This document shows positions 52,701 through 60,278 of a DNA stretch of 64,000 bases, piece by piece. The notes below the pieces were generated by a model that was given only the letters and a program-made list of their open reading frames with translations, made no database searches and was not told where the DNA came from. The DNA comes from Microbacterium nymphoidis (GTDB taxonomy: Bacteria; Actinomycetota; Actinomycetes; Actinomycetales; Microbacteriaceae). The DNA lies in the NCBI RefSeq assembly GCF_021044885.1, contig NZ_JAJNOD010000001.1:1426001-1490000 (forward strand), read 5' to 3'. Position 1 is the first letter of the stretch; each line of letters opens with the position of its first letter. The position numbers were made by a program, and so were the translations under genes.

Positions 52701-55395
52701 CGATCTCGCCGCAGAATCTGCCTTCCCGGCAGAAACAGACCACGCGCACGACAGCACCGACAGCACCGACAGCACCGACAGCACCGACAGATCTTCTCGT
52801 CTGCCCGCGGCGGACTCGGACGAGGACGGCCTCGGCGACGAGATCACACCGGACTGGGCGATGCCGCTGTCGGCAGCCACCGCCACGACCGCCCCCGCTG
52901 AGCCGCAGATCATCCACGAGCCCGAGGGCACAGACGAGCCTCAGAGCACAGATGAGCCCCAGAGCACAGACGAGCCCGGCTCGGTGAGTGCTTCTGCCGC
53001 GCCGCAGCGACCCGAGCGTCGCCCGTGGTGGCGTCTCTCACGTCGACGCTCCGCTGAGGCGACCGAGAACGCCGCCGCGTCGTCGGACGCCGCGCCGCCG
53101 GTGGTCACAGACGCCATCGGCACGCTCGATGAGCTCTTCAACAACGCCGAGGCGACCGAGGACGCCGCTGTTTCGGAGTCCGGGGCGTTCACGGGAGACG
53201 ATGCCACGGGACTGCAGGGTGCGGTTCCTGCCGAGCAGGCATCGCCTGCAGAGGCCACGTCCGAGGACGATCCCGCGGGAGACTGGAACCTGCCCACCGA
53301 GTTGATCTCCGTGGTCCCGGCAGCGGGAGACGAGTCGACACTCACCACCGATGCTGCCCTGGCGAGCACGCCTCGCATCTCGGAGAACTCGGCGGGCACT
53401 GATCAGTCCGCCGGGGCGAGGCCGGAGGCCTCCGCGCAGGGTGAGGCCGATGTGCCGCCCACGGCCGCCCATGATGCCGCCGTGCTGGAGTCTCCTCTCC
53501 CCGACACGTCCGCGGAGCGCAGCGAACCGGAAGCTTCCCTCACCGACGCCAGCCCCGAACCCGATGCGGGCACCAGCACAACGAGCGCGTTCGCAGACGC
53601 GGATGACAGCGGGCAGACAAGCGTCACGACTCAGTCCGACCCGGCGCTATCCGGCGAGACACCCTCGTTCCACGAATCCGACTCCAACGCGACGCCGACC
53701 GACGCGACACCGACCGACGGGCCGACCGACGGGAACGCAACGCCGACCGACGGCAACGCGACGCCGACCGACGGGAACGCGACGCCGACCAACGGGAACG
53801 CGACGCCCAACGACCATGAGGCGGCCGACGGCTACGCAACCTTTGCGGACAACACAGCACCCGGTGGTACGGCTCCGTCCGATGACGTCACCACGCCGAG
53901 CGAGCACGCGCCCTCGTCCGACACCTGGTCACCGAACGCCGAGGCACCGGCACCGGCGAGCGAGAGCGACATCCCTGAGCACGACGGGTCCGCCTTCGAC
54001 ATTCCTGTCTTCGAGGCCACGGATGCACCGGAGCCCGCTCCGGCCCCCGCCACCCCGCCGCTGTTCCGCGCCCCTGCCACGGCCACCACTTCTTTCACGG
54101 CGACGCCGTCAGCGGAAGACCCCGCCCCGGAACAGCCGGATGACTCCGCGTGGGCTCCAAGGCAGGACAGCGGACCCGGCGAAGGGTGGACCCCGCCGCA
54201 GCCGCCGCGCACCAATGCTGACGCCAGCACCGCCTCTGACAACACCGTGTTCGAGGTGGCGCCCACCGGTGAGATCGGCGTCATCCGGGCCGAGGACATC
54301 GCCGCCGAGACCCGGTACGAGGTGGCGGCGACGGGCGAGATCGGCATTATCCGCACCGGTACGATTCCGGTGGTCACGGCGGAATCCATCCACTCGACCG
54401 ACACCAGCTCCGCTCACACGTCGGACCACGATGGTACTGAGCACGCCGGCGATGGAGTGGAGCCCGCGGATGCGGCGGTCGCCGACACGCACCACACCGG
54501 AGAAGTCCGCTCGGACGACAACCTCTCGTCCGAGCCGAGCCACGACGGCCCTCTCGACGACGCTCCCCGCGCCGAAACCGCCGAGAATCCATCCGGCGAG
54601 AACCCATTCGGCGAGAACACGGACAACGCGAACACGGACGACGCGAACACGTCCAGCGAGAGCACCTCCGACGAGAACCCACACGACGCGAACACGCACG
54701 ACGAGAACGCATACGACGCGAACACGCAGGACGAGAACACCTCCGACACGAACACGCACGACGAGAACACCTCCGACGAGAACACCTCCGACGAGAACAC
54801 CTCCGACGAGAACACCTCCGACGAGAACACCTCCGACGCGAACACGTACGACGACAGCGCCGCGACGTCCGCCGAACACGGCACGCCCTCCCCCGGCACA
54901 ACGTCCGGTGACCCCGATGCGTCCACCGGCGAGGACGCTCCCGACGTCCCCGACGTCCCCGCGCCCACCGTGCTCACGTACGAGGCGAATCCCGTCACCG
55001 GCGAGCTGTCGTTCGATGACCTGCTCCTCGGCTCCCGCACCAGCGCAGACCCCGACGGCGACGAGCTGATGCGCGACGGATCCGTCGATCCCACGCACGA
55101 CACCGGAACCGCCCCGTACGCGGCCGATGCCGTCACGTCGGCGCTGCACGGCGATGTTCCGGCGGAGGATCTATCGACCCGCGTGATCGAGATCCCGCTC
55201 GCGCAGTTCACCGAAGACACGGACGACGACTCGCTCGAGGAAGAGGACCCGGTTCCGCGCGACGCGTGGGAGCGGCGGGATGACCGCACCGAGTCCGATG
55301 ACGCCGCCGACGCGTTCTTCCGCCGTTTCGGCGACGAGCACGCCGCCGAAACAGACCACACGGACGCCAACGACCACGGAGGTGAGGGCCGATGA
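49741..55395 (+). CDS. ABC-2 exporter ATPase with a giant acidic disordered tail
   Basis: The protein has 1,884 residues. Residues 1 to about 305 are a normal ABC ATPase: GPNGAGKTT (39-47), signature YSLGMRQRLALATALL, VLVLDEPTNGLDPEG (about 153-167), closing with EEVFFELTNG (about 287-296). The other 1,580 residues are Asp/Glu/Ala/Thr/Ser-rich and clearly low in order, with tandem repeats and spaced short motifs: WWMP near 702 and 920, DW-x-x-P near 1039 and 1182, (F/Y)EVA-x-TGEIG near 1504 and 1526. Family members normally stop near 300 residues. The frame is open throughout and overlaps the permease (ATGA), so the size is not an obvious error. GAGAGG precedes the ATG. Confidence 0.88.
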   Translation: MPEGHVLEFRSLTKRYGAVTAVDGLTARVEPGVVTGFLGPNGAGKTTTLRMLLGLVTPTSGSALIDGAPYGRLAHPARTVGAVLEATSFHPGRTASDHLKVYARAAGIALSRVPEVLELVGLSGAAGRKVGGYSLGMRQRLALATALLGDPGVLVLDEPTNGLDPEGITWIRGFLRALAAEGRTVLVSSHMLAEVQQTADALIMISGGRLVFHGGFGDLLTDEESATVVDGPDRGALAAALREAGLTAELLRSGLTVRGATTAEVGAAAADAGVALSLLQRKGPSLEEVFFELTNGTRVHPSASGRALGDADAGAAAGGGSAITSAATVATGAGPAAAGAGSVAAGAVAGGAFATAAASAATDRDEPDTSSAGAAEQMLLGEPAVTQDSDVSADAATDAPSGVDGSVGEGGDTADATPTNGEESSEDRLLLPVAPADAEPSESNVPAAEFGSRAEGRGALEEGGPDAAAESDADRDDIHGAGTDGGIYDGTDTETGADTETDADADAAVPHAERADVESPDDADEATRDDIHGADADGNGFASAHAPASPHDDAYGSDGAAFASEADASGPITGPDDAAGRSSDDEADHSADDAAPDIVSFAGASDAGESARDLSDEEPGDGTTPPTEDTGLSSDTALSGDAPTSAEDADGWGASETSGEEAPSQESPTAEALDSAQPVPESNDRQDVSSDDRGPAGLGTAWWMPAEIRVPTGTASLMDAPDEDARDGSAASTEPVAETSETLAEDGTNHQADADAAGPPEDSPGLEDERGGTSDGGHLDADTNTEPEAAAVGGAEEFSSGAHTDVAADADADADADAGAGAEPAGGPDAYTGAEATAANDGGADGDAYGVSTAFDNVTDAGVPETGDGGTKDASPVETAPGSGDTVPPTSVELPLGENEGSVSKDAPAGQADQAAPRAWWMPASMKYPFGDDPALDSDSRPADHAVAGPADDATGRSDDRGAGTASSVPDSSYLPESASVTGDGEIDLAAESAFPAETDHAHDSTDSTDSTDSTDRSSRLPAADSDEDGLGDEITPDWAMPLSAATATTAPAEPQIIHEPEGTDEPQSTDEPQSTDEPGSVSASAAPQRPERRPWWRLSRRRSAEATENAAASSDAAPPVVTDAIGTLDELFNNAEATEDAAVSESGAFTGDDATGLQGAVPAEQASPAEATSEDDPAGDWNLPTELISVVPAAGDESTLTTDAALASTPRISENSAGTDQSAGARPEASAQGEADVPPTAAHDAAVLESPLPDTSAERSEPEASLTDASPEPDAGTSTTSAFADADDSGQTSVTTQSDPALSGETPSFHESDSNATPTDATPTDGPTDGNATPTDGNATPTDGNATPTNGNATPNDHEAADGYATFADNTAPGGTAPSDDVTTPSEHAPSSDTWSPNAEAPAPASESDIPEHDGSAFDIPVFEATDAPEPAPAPATPPLFRAPATATTSFTATPSAEDPAPEQPDDSAWAPRQDSGPGEGWTPPQPPRTNADASTASDNTVFEVAPTGEIGVIRAEDIAAETRYEVAATGEIGIIRTGTIPVVTAESIHSTDTSSAHTSDHDGTEHAGDGVEPADAAVADTHHTGEVRSDDNLSSEPSHDGPLDDAPRAETAENPSGENPFGENTDNANTDDANTSSESTSDENPHDANTHDENAYDANTQDENTSDTNTHDENTSDENTSDENTSDENTSDENTSDANTYDDSAATSAEHGTPSPGTTSGDPDASTGEDAPDVPDVPAPTVLTYEANPVTGELSFDDLLLGSRTSADPDGDELMRDGSVDPTHDTGTAPYAADAVTSALHGDVPAEDLSTRVIEIPLAQFTEDTDDDSLEEEDPVPRDAWERRDDRTESDDAADAFFRRFGDEHAAETDHTDANDHGGEGR
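53728..53820 (+). repeat. 21-bp coding repeat in the giant ATPase gene
   Basis: Four copies of a unit like GACGGGAACGCGACGCCGACC encode GNATPTD. The copies differ at one or a few bases, so they are older than the 15-bp array downstream. Confidence 0.9.
54760..54834 (+). repeat. 15-bp coding repeat in the giant ATPase gene
   Basis: Five exact copies of GACGAGAACACCTCC encode the pentapeptide DENTS. Flanking codons with related Asn/Thr/Asp patterns extend from about 54600 to 54860. Exact identity indicates recent expansion. Confidence 0.95.
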
Positions 55396-56216
55396 GCCTC
55401 GGCAACGCGACCCGTTCCGAGTTCACCAAGCAGTTCACCACGGTGGGCTGGTGGGTGATCGGCGTCATCCTGGTGGCCTACTTGCTCATGTTCGCCGTGG
55501 GCATGGGTGCGGCGGTCGGCGCGAGCGCGTCGGGGAGCATTCCTGGCGGACAGCCGATTCCGCTGCCCGCAGACCAGGTCGCGCCCTGGATCTACTCGCT
55601 GGCCGCGAGCAGCGGCTACGTGCTGCCCCTGCTCTTCGGCACGCTTATGGTCACCAGCGAGTTCCGTCACAAGCTCATCGTGCCGACGCTGCTGGCCAAT
55701 CCGCGTCGCGGCGTCGTGCTCAGCTCGAAGCTGATCGTCGGCGTGATCATGGGGGCGATCTACGGCGTGGTCGCCATCGCCTCCACCATCGGCGGTGGCG
55801 CCGGAATGCTCGCCGTGTTCGGCCAGGAGACCGCCCTCGGCAGCACCGGCACCTGGGCCATGGCAGGACGCGTTGTGCTGGCCCTGATCCTCTGGACGCT
55901 GGTCGGCATCGGCGTCGGCAGCGTCATCCGCAACCAGGTGGCAGCCATCGTGGTGGTGCTGGCGTTCACGCAGTTCGTGGAGCCGGTGATCCGGATGGCC
56001 GGCATGTTCGTCGACCAGCTGCGCGAGCCGCTGCAGTATCTGCCCGGCGCAGCATCGGACGCCCTCGTCGGTCAGAGCCTGCTGGCGATCGCGGGCACCG
56101 GCGACGCAGCGTCGGACACCCCCGCATGGTGGGTGGGTGCGCTGGTTCTGGCCGGCTACGCCGTCCTGCTGACCGTGATCGGCACCTTCACCACGTGGCG
56201 ACGCGACATCGACTGA
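55392..56216 (+). CDS. ABC-2 exporter permease
   Basis: This 274-residue membrane protein with six predicted helices is the channel partner of the giant ATPase. FTTVGWWVIGVILVAYLLMFAVG forms the first helix. GTLMVTSEFRHKLIVPTLLANPRRGVVLSSKL is the conserved cytoplasmic loop of ABC-2 permeases, and ALILWTLVGIGVGSVIRNQVAAIVVVLAF follows. Its ATG overlaps the ATPase stop by 4 nt, so the two are made in step despite the length of the first protein. The cargo is unknown. Confidence 0.9.
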   Translation: MSLGNATRSEFTKQFTTVGWWVIGVILVAYLLMFAVGMGAAVGASASGSIPGGQPIPLPADQVAPWIYSLAASSGYVLPLLFGTLMVTSEFRHKLIVPTLLANPRRGVVLSSKLIVGVIMGAIYGVVAIASTIGGGAGMLAVFGQETALGSTGTWAMAGRVVLALILWTLVGIGVGSVIRNQVAAIVVVLAFTQFVEPVIRMAGMFVDQLREPLQYLPGAASDALVGQSLLAIAGTGDAASDTPAWWVGALVLAGYAVLLTVIGTFTTWRRDID

Positions 56217-56372
56217 CCCGCTGACGCATCACAGCACGCAGCCCGCCGATTTCCAGAACACCGCCCCGCTGAGCAACACCGACAGGCGCAATCCGCTGAC
56301 GGATCAAGGGAAACCTGCGCCCGCCCGTGACGGATCGGAGGCATGGAGTGAAACGAGATGCACCGTTCGCCA

Positions 56373-56378
56373 TAACAT
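56373..56378 (+). promoter_or_regulatory. -10 hexamer of a leaderless start (GPH symporter)
   Basis: TAACAT ends 6 nt before ATG 56385, with only CGCCCC between. No ribosome-binding site is present. Confidence 0.5.
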
Positions 56379-56384
56379 CGCCCC

Positions 56385-57695
56385 ATGACTGCGCTGTCGC
56401 GCCGCATTCGAGCAGGCTACGCCCTCGGCGGCATCTCCTCGGGAACCTATGGGACCGTCCCGGGTCTCATCCTGATGCCCTATCTGACCGATCTGCTCGG
56501 CGTGGAGGCAGCGATCGCAGGGATGATCGTGTTCGCGCCGAAGGCGTGGGACTTCTTCCTGAACCCCGTTGCGGGGCGGCTCAGCGACCGTTCCCGTAAC
56601 CCGCGTGGACGACGTCGTCCCTTCATCCTCCGCGCCGGGATCCTGCTCTCCCTCGCCTTCACCGCGATGTTCTTCGGTCCGACGGCGCCGCCCGTGGCGG
56701 CCGCGCTCTGGGTGCTGATCGCCTTCCTCGCCTCAGCGACCGTTTACGCGTTCTTCCAGGTGCCCTATCTCGCGATGTCCGCGGAGATCACCGACGACTA
56801 CGACGAGCGCACGCGGATGATCACCTGGCGGGTGATCGTGTTCACGCTGGCGATCCTGGTGGCGGGGGCCGCGGCGCCCGCTCTCGTCGAGACTTTCGGG
56901 GGAATCGCCGGCTACCGCGTGATGGCCGTGGCGATGGCGGCGCTCATCCTCATCGGGACGATCGGGGTGTGGTGGGGCACGCGTTCGGTGCCGCTCACGC
57001 GCACCGAGCAGGCCGGCGGCCGGTTGTTCGACCAACTGACCATCGTGCTGCGTCAGGCCGACGCGCGCGTACTCATCGCCGCGTTCGTGCTGCAGGCCGT
57101 CGGCATCGGCATGGTGCTGGGCGGCGTGGTGTACGTGGCGCGGCATGTGCTCCACGATCCCTCAGCGGCCACGATCGCGTTCGTCTGCTTCGTCGGCCCC
57201 GCCGTCGTGCTGACGCCCGCATGGTCCCGGCTCTCCGCTCGCATCGGCAAGCGGAGCGGGTATGCCGTGGCGACCGTCGTGATGACGGTGGGGCTACTGG
57301 CCCTGCTCACCGCGCGCACCGGTCATGCGCTGCCGATGTTCATCGCCGCCGCGGTGGTGGGCGTCGGATACGCGGGCGCGCAGCTGTTCCCGCTCGCGAT
57401 GCTTCCCGACCTCGCCGCCGATGACGCGCAGCGCAACGGCGTCAACCGCATCGGGATGATTGCCGGCGTGTGGTCCGGCTTCGAGCTGCTGGGGCTGGCC
57501 CTGGGACCAGCGCTACTCGGACTGGTGCTGTCGATCGGCGGATACGCGGCCTCGACGGGTGACGCCGCCCCGCAGAGCGCGAGCGCGCAGTGGGCGATCG
57601 TGGTGGGCGTCTCCGTGATCCCGGCCGCCCTGTGCGCCCTCAGCCTCATCCCGCTGCTGCGCTACCGCCTCGACGATCGTCTGCGGTCGGCCTGA
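56385..57695 (+). CDS. GPH-family sugar:cation symporter
   Basis: This 436-residue carrier has about 12 membrane helices. PKAWDFFLNPVAGRLSDRSRNPRGRRRPFIL is the signature of the glycoside-pentoside-hexuronide symporters, and FFQVPYLAMSAEITDDYDERTRMITWRV is the second conserved loop of the same family. Many members bring in oligosaccharides or glycosides. It stands alone, so the sugar cannot be named; it could supply one of the deoxysugar pathways in this window. The start was set by the -10 hexamer 6 nt upstream. Confidence 0.88.
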   Translation: MTALSRRIRAGYALGGISSGTYGTVPGLILMPYLTDLLGVEAAIAGMIVFAPKAWDFFLNPVAGRLSDRSRNPRGRRRPFILRAGILLSLAFTAMFFGPTAPPVAAALWVLIAFLASATVYAFFQVPYLAMSAEITDDYDERTRMITWRVIVFTLAILVAGAAAPALVETFGGIAGYRVMAVAMAALILIGTIGVWWGTRSVPLTRTEQAGGRLFDQLTIVLRQADARVLIAAFVLQAVGIGMVLGGVVYVARHVLHDPSAATIAFVCFVGPAVVLTPAWSRLSARIGKRSGYAVATVVMTVGLLALLTARTGHALPMFIAAAVVGVGYAGAQLFPLAMLPDLAADDAQRNGVNRIGMIAGVWSGFELLGLALGPALLGLVLSIGGYAASTGDAAPQSASAQWAIVVGVSVIPAALCALSLIPLLRYRLDDRLRSA

Positions 57696-57766
57696 TCACG
57701 CGTTCATCGTGCGCAAAACGCTCTCAACCGGGCCGGATTCGGACGATGTGCGCGCGATGAAACCGA

Positions 57767-58768
57767 TCACCACGACGGAGCGACCCGGGCGACCGATCGC
57801 CCCTCGGCGTCCAGCACGTGTCCGTTGCGCTTCATGCCACGAAGCACCGCCCAGCGGTCGCTGATCTCCACATCGCCGCCCCAGGCCCGCTCCACGGCGG
57901 GAAGGGACGTGAGAGATCGAGACCGCAGGCACACGAACAGCGGGGCCGCGCCCACGAGGATGCCCGCCCGATGCACCTCCGGCAGGCGAGCGGCACGGAC
58001 GGCGGCCCCCTCCGGATCTTCGCTGCGCCCCCACAGCACCACGCCCCGCCGGAAGCCGGCCGCGGGCATCGCGAGGTCGCACCCGAATCGCAGGAGCCCT
58101 GCCGCCGTGGCCCGTTCCAGGTGGCGTCGCGCCGTCGCCTCGGACACGCCGAGCCGCAGGGCGAGCGTCGCTGCGGGCATGCGCGGATCCTCGTCCAGAG
58201 CGGCCGCGATCTCCGCGAGCGTGGTGGCTGCTATCGGCCGGGAACCCACCGCTTCGCTCGGCGCGCCGGCGCGCAGCGAACGCTGCTGCGCGTTCGAGAG
58301 CACCGCCAGGCGCCAGGTGGAGTCCTCCGCCACGATCGATGCGGCCACATCCATCCGCAGCACCCGAGCCCCGTCGTCGGCGAGCTCCCGCGCGCGATCC
58401 CCCAGCCGGGCAAGGCCCGCCGAAGTGGCCAGCAACGCGAGGAAGCCGGCGGATGTCTCGTCCACGCTCAGCACCCAGGGTCGGCGCACCACCGCCGCGA
58501 GAGCATCCGCCGGGGTACGCGAATCCAGCAGGGCCACCCCCAGGTCGGTGGTGGCCGACCATCGCTGGGGGGTGGGCCAGGCCGTCAGCCAGGCCAGTCC
58601 GTCGGCGCGCAGGGCGCTCCAGTGCCGGACCACCGTCGCCGCGTCGACGCCGATGACGGCAGCGATGCGGGCCCAGGGCGCCCGGGCGTCGATCTGCAGT
58701 GCGTGCAGCACCGCCAGATCGATCTCATCCAGGGAGCGGGCGACGGTGGCGTCGTCGACATCTTCCAT
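57767..58768 (-). CDS. Double-headed Lrp/AsnC-type regulator
   Basis: This 333-residue protein consists of two AsnC-like halves. The first helix-turn-helix is LDEIDLAVLHALQIDARAPWARIAAVIGVDAATVVRHWSAL (about 13-53). The second is TTLAEIAAALDEDPRMPAATLALRLGVSEATARRHLERATAAGL (about 182-225). Each is followed by a beta-rich sensor part. Tandem AsnC proteins of this length are common in actinobacteria. It is divergent from the M28 peptidase gene, 88 bp apart, and probably regulates it. TAGGAT (minus strand) ends 7 nt before its ATG. Confidence 0.85.
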   Translation of the reverse strand: MEDVDDATVARSLDEIDLAVLHALQIDARAPWARIAAVIGVDAATVVRHWSALRADGLAWLTAWPTPQRWSATTDLGVALLDSRTPADALAAVVRRPWVLSVDETSAGFLALLATSAGLARLGDRARELADDGARVLRMDVAASIVAEDSTWRLAVLSNAQQRSLRAGAPSEAVGSRPIAATTLAEIAAALDEDPRMPAATLALRLGVSEATARRHLERATAAGLLRFGCDLAMPAAGFRRGVVLWGRSEDPEGAAVRAARLPEVHRAGILVGAAPLFVCLRSRSLTSLPAVERAWGGDVEISDRWAVLRGMKRNGHVLDAEGRSVARVAPSW

Positions 58769-58775
58769 GTGACGA

Positions 58776-58781
58776 ATCCTA
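58776..58781 (-). promoter_or_regulatory. -10 hexamer of a leaderless start (AsnC regulator)
   Basis: TAGGAT on the minus strand is separated by 7 nt from ATG 58768. No ribosome-binding site lies in the gap. Confidence 0.5.
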
Positions 58782-58844
58782 GACTCCGTGACGCTCCAGT
58801 CTGACGGAACCGGCGCATCCGTCCGACCTACGCATATGGATTCC

Positions 58845-58850
58845 TAACCT
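58845..58850 (+). promoter_or_regulatory. -10 hexamer of a leaderless start (M28 peptidase)
   Basis: TAACCT is followed by GGAGTG and ATG 58857. The GGAGTG could act as a ribosome-binding site only with very short spacing, so a leaderless start is preferred. Confidence 0.45.
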
Positions 58851-58856
58851 GGAGTG

Positions 58857-60278
58857 ATGACACTGACCGCTCCCGCGATGATGGCGACCATCGAGGATCT
58901 GATCGCGCTCTCCCCGCGGGCCACCGGGAGTCCGGGTGGGGCTGCCGCGGCCGGCTATGTGCAGCGCCGCTTCGCGCAGGCCGGGCTCGACACCCAGATC
59001 ATGGAGGTGGCATCGTACGCATGGCGTGCTCGCGAGCACGGGCTGACGGTGGGCGACACCCGGATCGACTGCTCACCCATCCTGCACTCGGGCCTGGCGG
59101 GCCACACCTGGACGGGCGTTGCCGAACACCGTGTGGATGCACCTGTCGTGGATATCGGCGCAGGCCGCGTGCGCAGCCACGACGTCCGCGGAGCGATCGT
59201 GCTGTTCGATCTCACCTTCGACATGACGCTCGCGCACACCCTGCCTCTGACGCTGTTCATCCACGATCCGGGGCGCCGCGTCCTGCGGCGAGACGTACTG
59301 CGCAGCCGGAACCCGTACGTCACGTCGCTCGCGCGCACCATGCGCGAGGCGGCAGCCGCGGGCGCGATCGGGGTGATCGGCGTCCTCCGCGACTATCCCG
59401 ATTCCCTCGGCTACCACAACGAGTACTATCGCCGGACGCTGTTTCCCCTGCCGGGTGTCTGGGTCACACGGGCCGGAGGCGAGCGGCTGCGCTCAGCCCT
59501 CGCGAAGCGCGCGAGCGCCGCTCTGACCCTCGACATCACGCGTGAGGAGGTGATCTCACGCACCGTGATCGGGGTGCTCGCCGGTGCCAGTGACGACGCC
59601 ATCATGATCCAGTCGCACCACGACTCCGTCGGCGCGGGCGCGGTGGAGGATGCTTCGGGCACGGCGGAGGTGATCGCGCTGGCGGAGCACTACGGCCGGG
59701 CGGCGGCGGGCGGCGCGCGGCGCGACAAGACCCTGCTGTTCGTCACGTTCGACACGCACTTCACGGGATATCAGGCACACCAGGAGTTCGCCCGTCGCTA
59801 CGTGCTGTCGCGCAACTCGCCCTGGAACATCGTGCTGAACACCACGATCGAGCACATCGGCCTGCGAGCCGTGGAGGGCGCAGACGGCGGATTCCGCTCC
59901 ACCGGTGAGACCGAACCCCGGGGCATCTTCCTCAACGTGAATCCTGCGTTCACCGCCCGCATCGCCCGCGCGGTGCGCCGCAACGCGCTGCATTCGACCA
60001 CCCTGATGGGCGCCGCCCCGCTGGAGTTCTTTGCCGGAGGGATCCCGACCGACGCCTCGTTCACGCTGGTGTCCGGCGTGCCCACGGTGAGCCTCATCTC
60101 CGGTCCGCTGTATCTGTACGACGACGTCGACACGATCGATCGCATCGACGTCGACCAGCTCGCCCCGGTCGCACGGTTCTTCACCGACGTGATCGATGAC
60201 GCCGAACGACGACGCGGCTCCCTGCTGGGCACGATGCCGGCGGCCCTGCGCCGGCTGCTTCCACGGGGGCGCTGGTGA
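58857..60278 (+). CDS. M28-family metallopeptidase-like protein
   Basis: This 473-residue protein has no signal peptide. The metal-binding core is IMIQSHHDSVGAGAVEDASGTAEVIALAEHY (about 241-271), with His, Asp and a second Asp as in zinc aminopeptidases. LLFVTFDTHFTGYQAHQEFARRYV follows, where the usual 'ExxG' pair is Asp/His-like. The N-terminal half has a PA-like insert. The catalytic Glu is therefore uncertain. It is followed by an alpha/beta hydrolase in GTGA overlap. Confidence 0.75.
   Translation: MTLTAPAMMATIEDLIALSPRATGSPGGAAAAGYVQRRFAQAGLDTQIMEVASYAWRAREHGLTVGDTRIDCSPILHSGLAGHTWTGVAEHRVDAPVVDIGAGRVRSHDVRGAIVLFDLTFDMTLAHTLPLTLFIHDPGRRVLRRDVLRSRNPYVTSLARTMREAAAAGAIGVIGVLRDYPDSLGYHNEYYRRTLFPLPGVWVTRAGGERLRSALAKRASAALTLDITREEVISRTVIGVLAGASDDAIMIQSHHDSVGAGAVEDASGTAEVIALAEHYGRAAAGGARRDKTLLFVTFDTHFTGYQAHQEFARRYVLSRNSPWNIVLNTTIEHIGLRAVEGADGGFRSTGETEPRGIFLNVNPAFTARIARAVRRNALHSTTLMGAAPLEFFAGGIPTDASFTLVSGVPTVSLISGPLYLYDDVDTIDRIDVDQLAPVARFFTDVIDDAERRRGSLLGTMPAALRRLLPRGRW

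Noticed and set aside
54414..55670. 418-codon leftward frame rich in Ser and Val with FSSEV repeats
   Set aside because: It is the antisense reading of the DENTS repeats of the giant ATPase gene and spans into the permease gene; no start signal was found.
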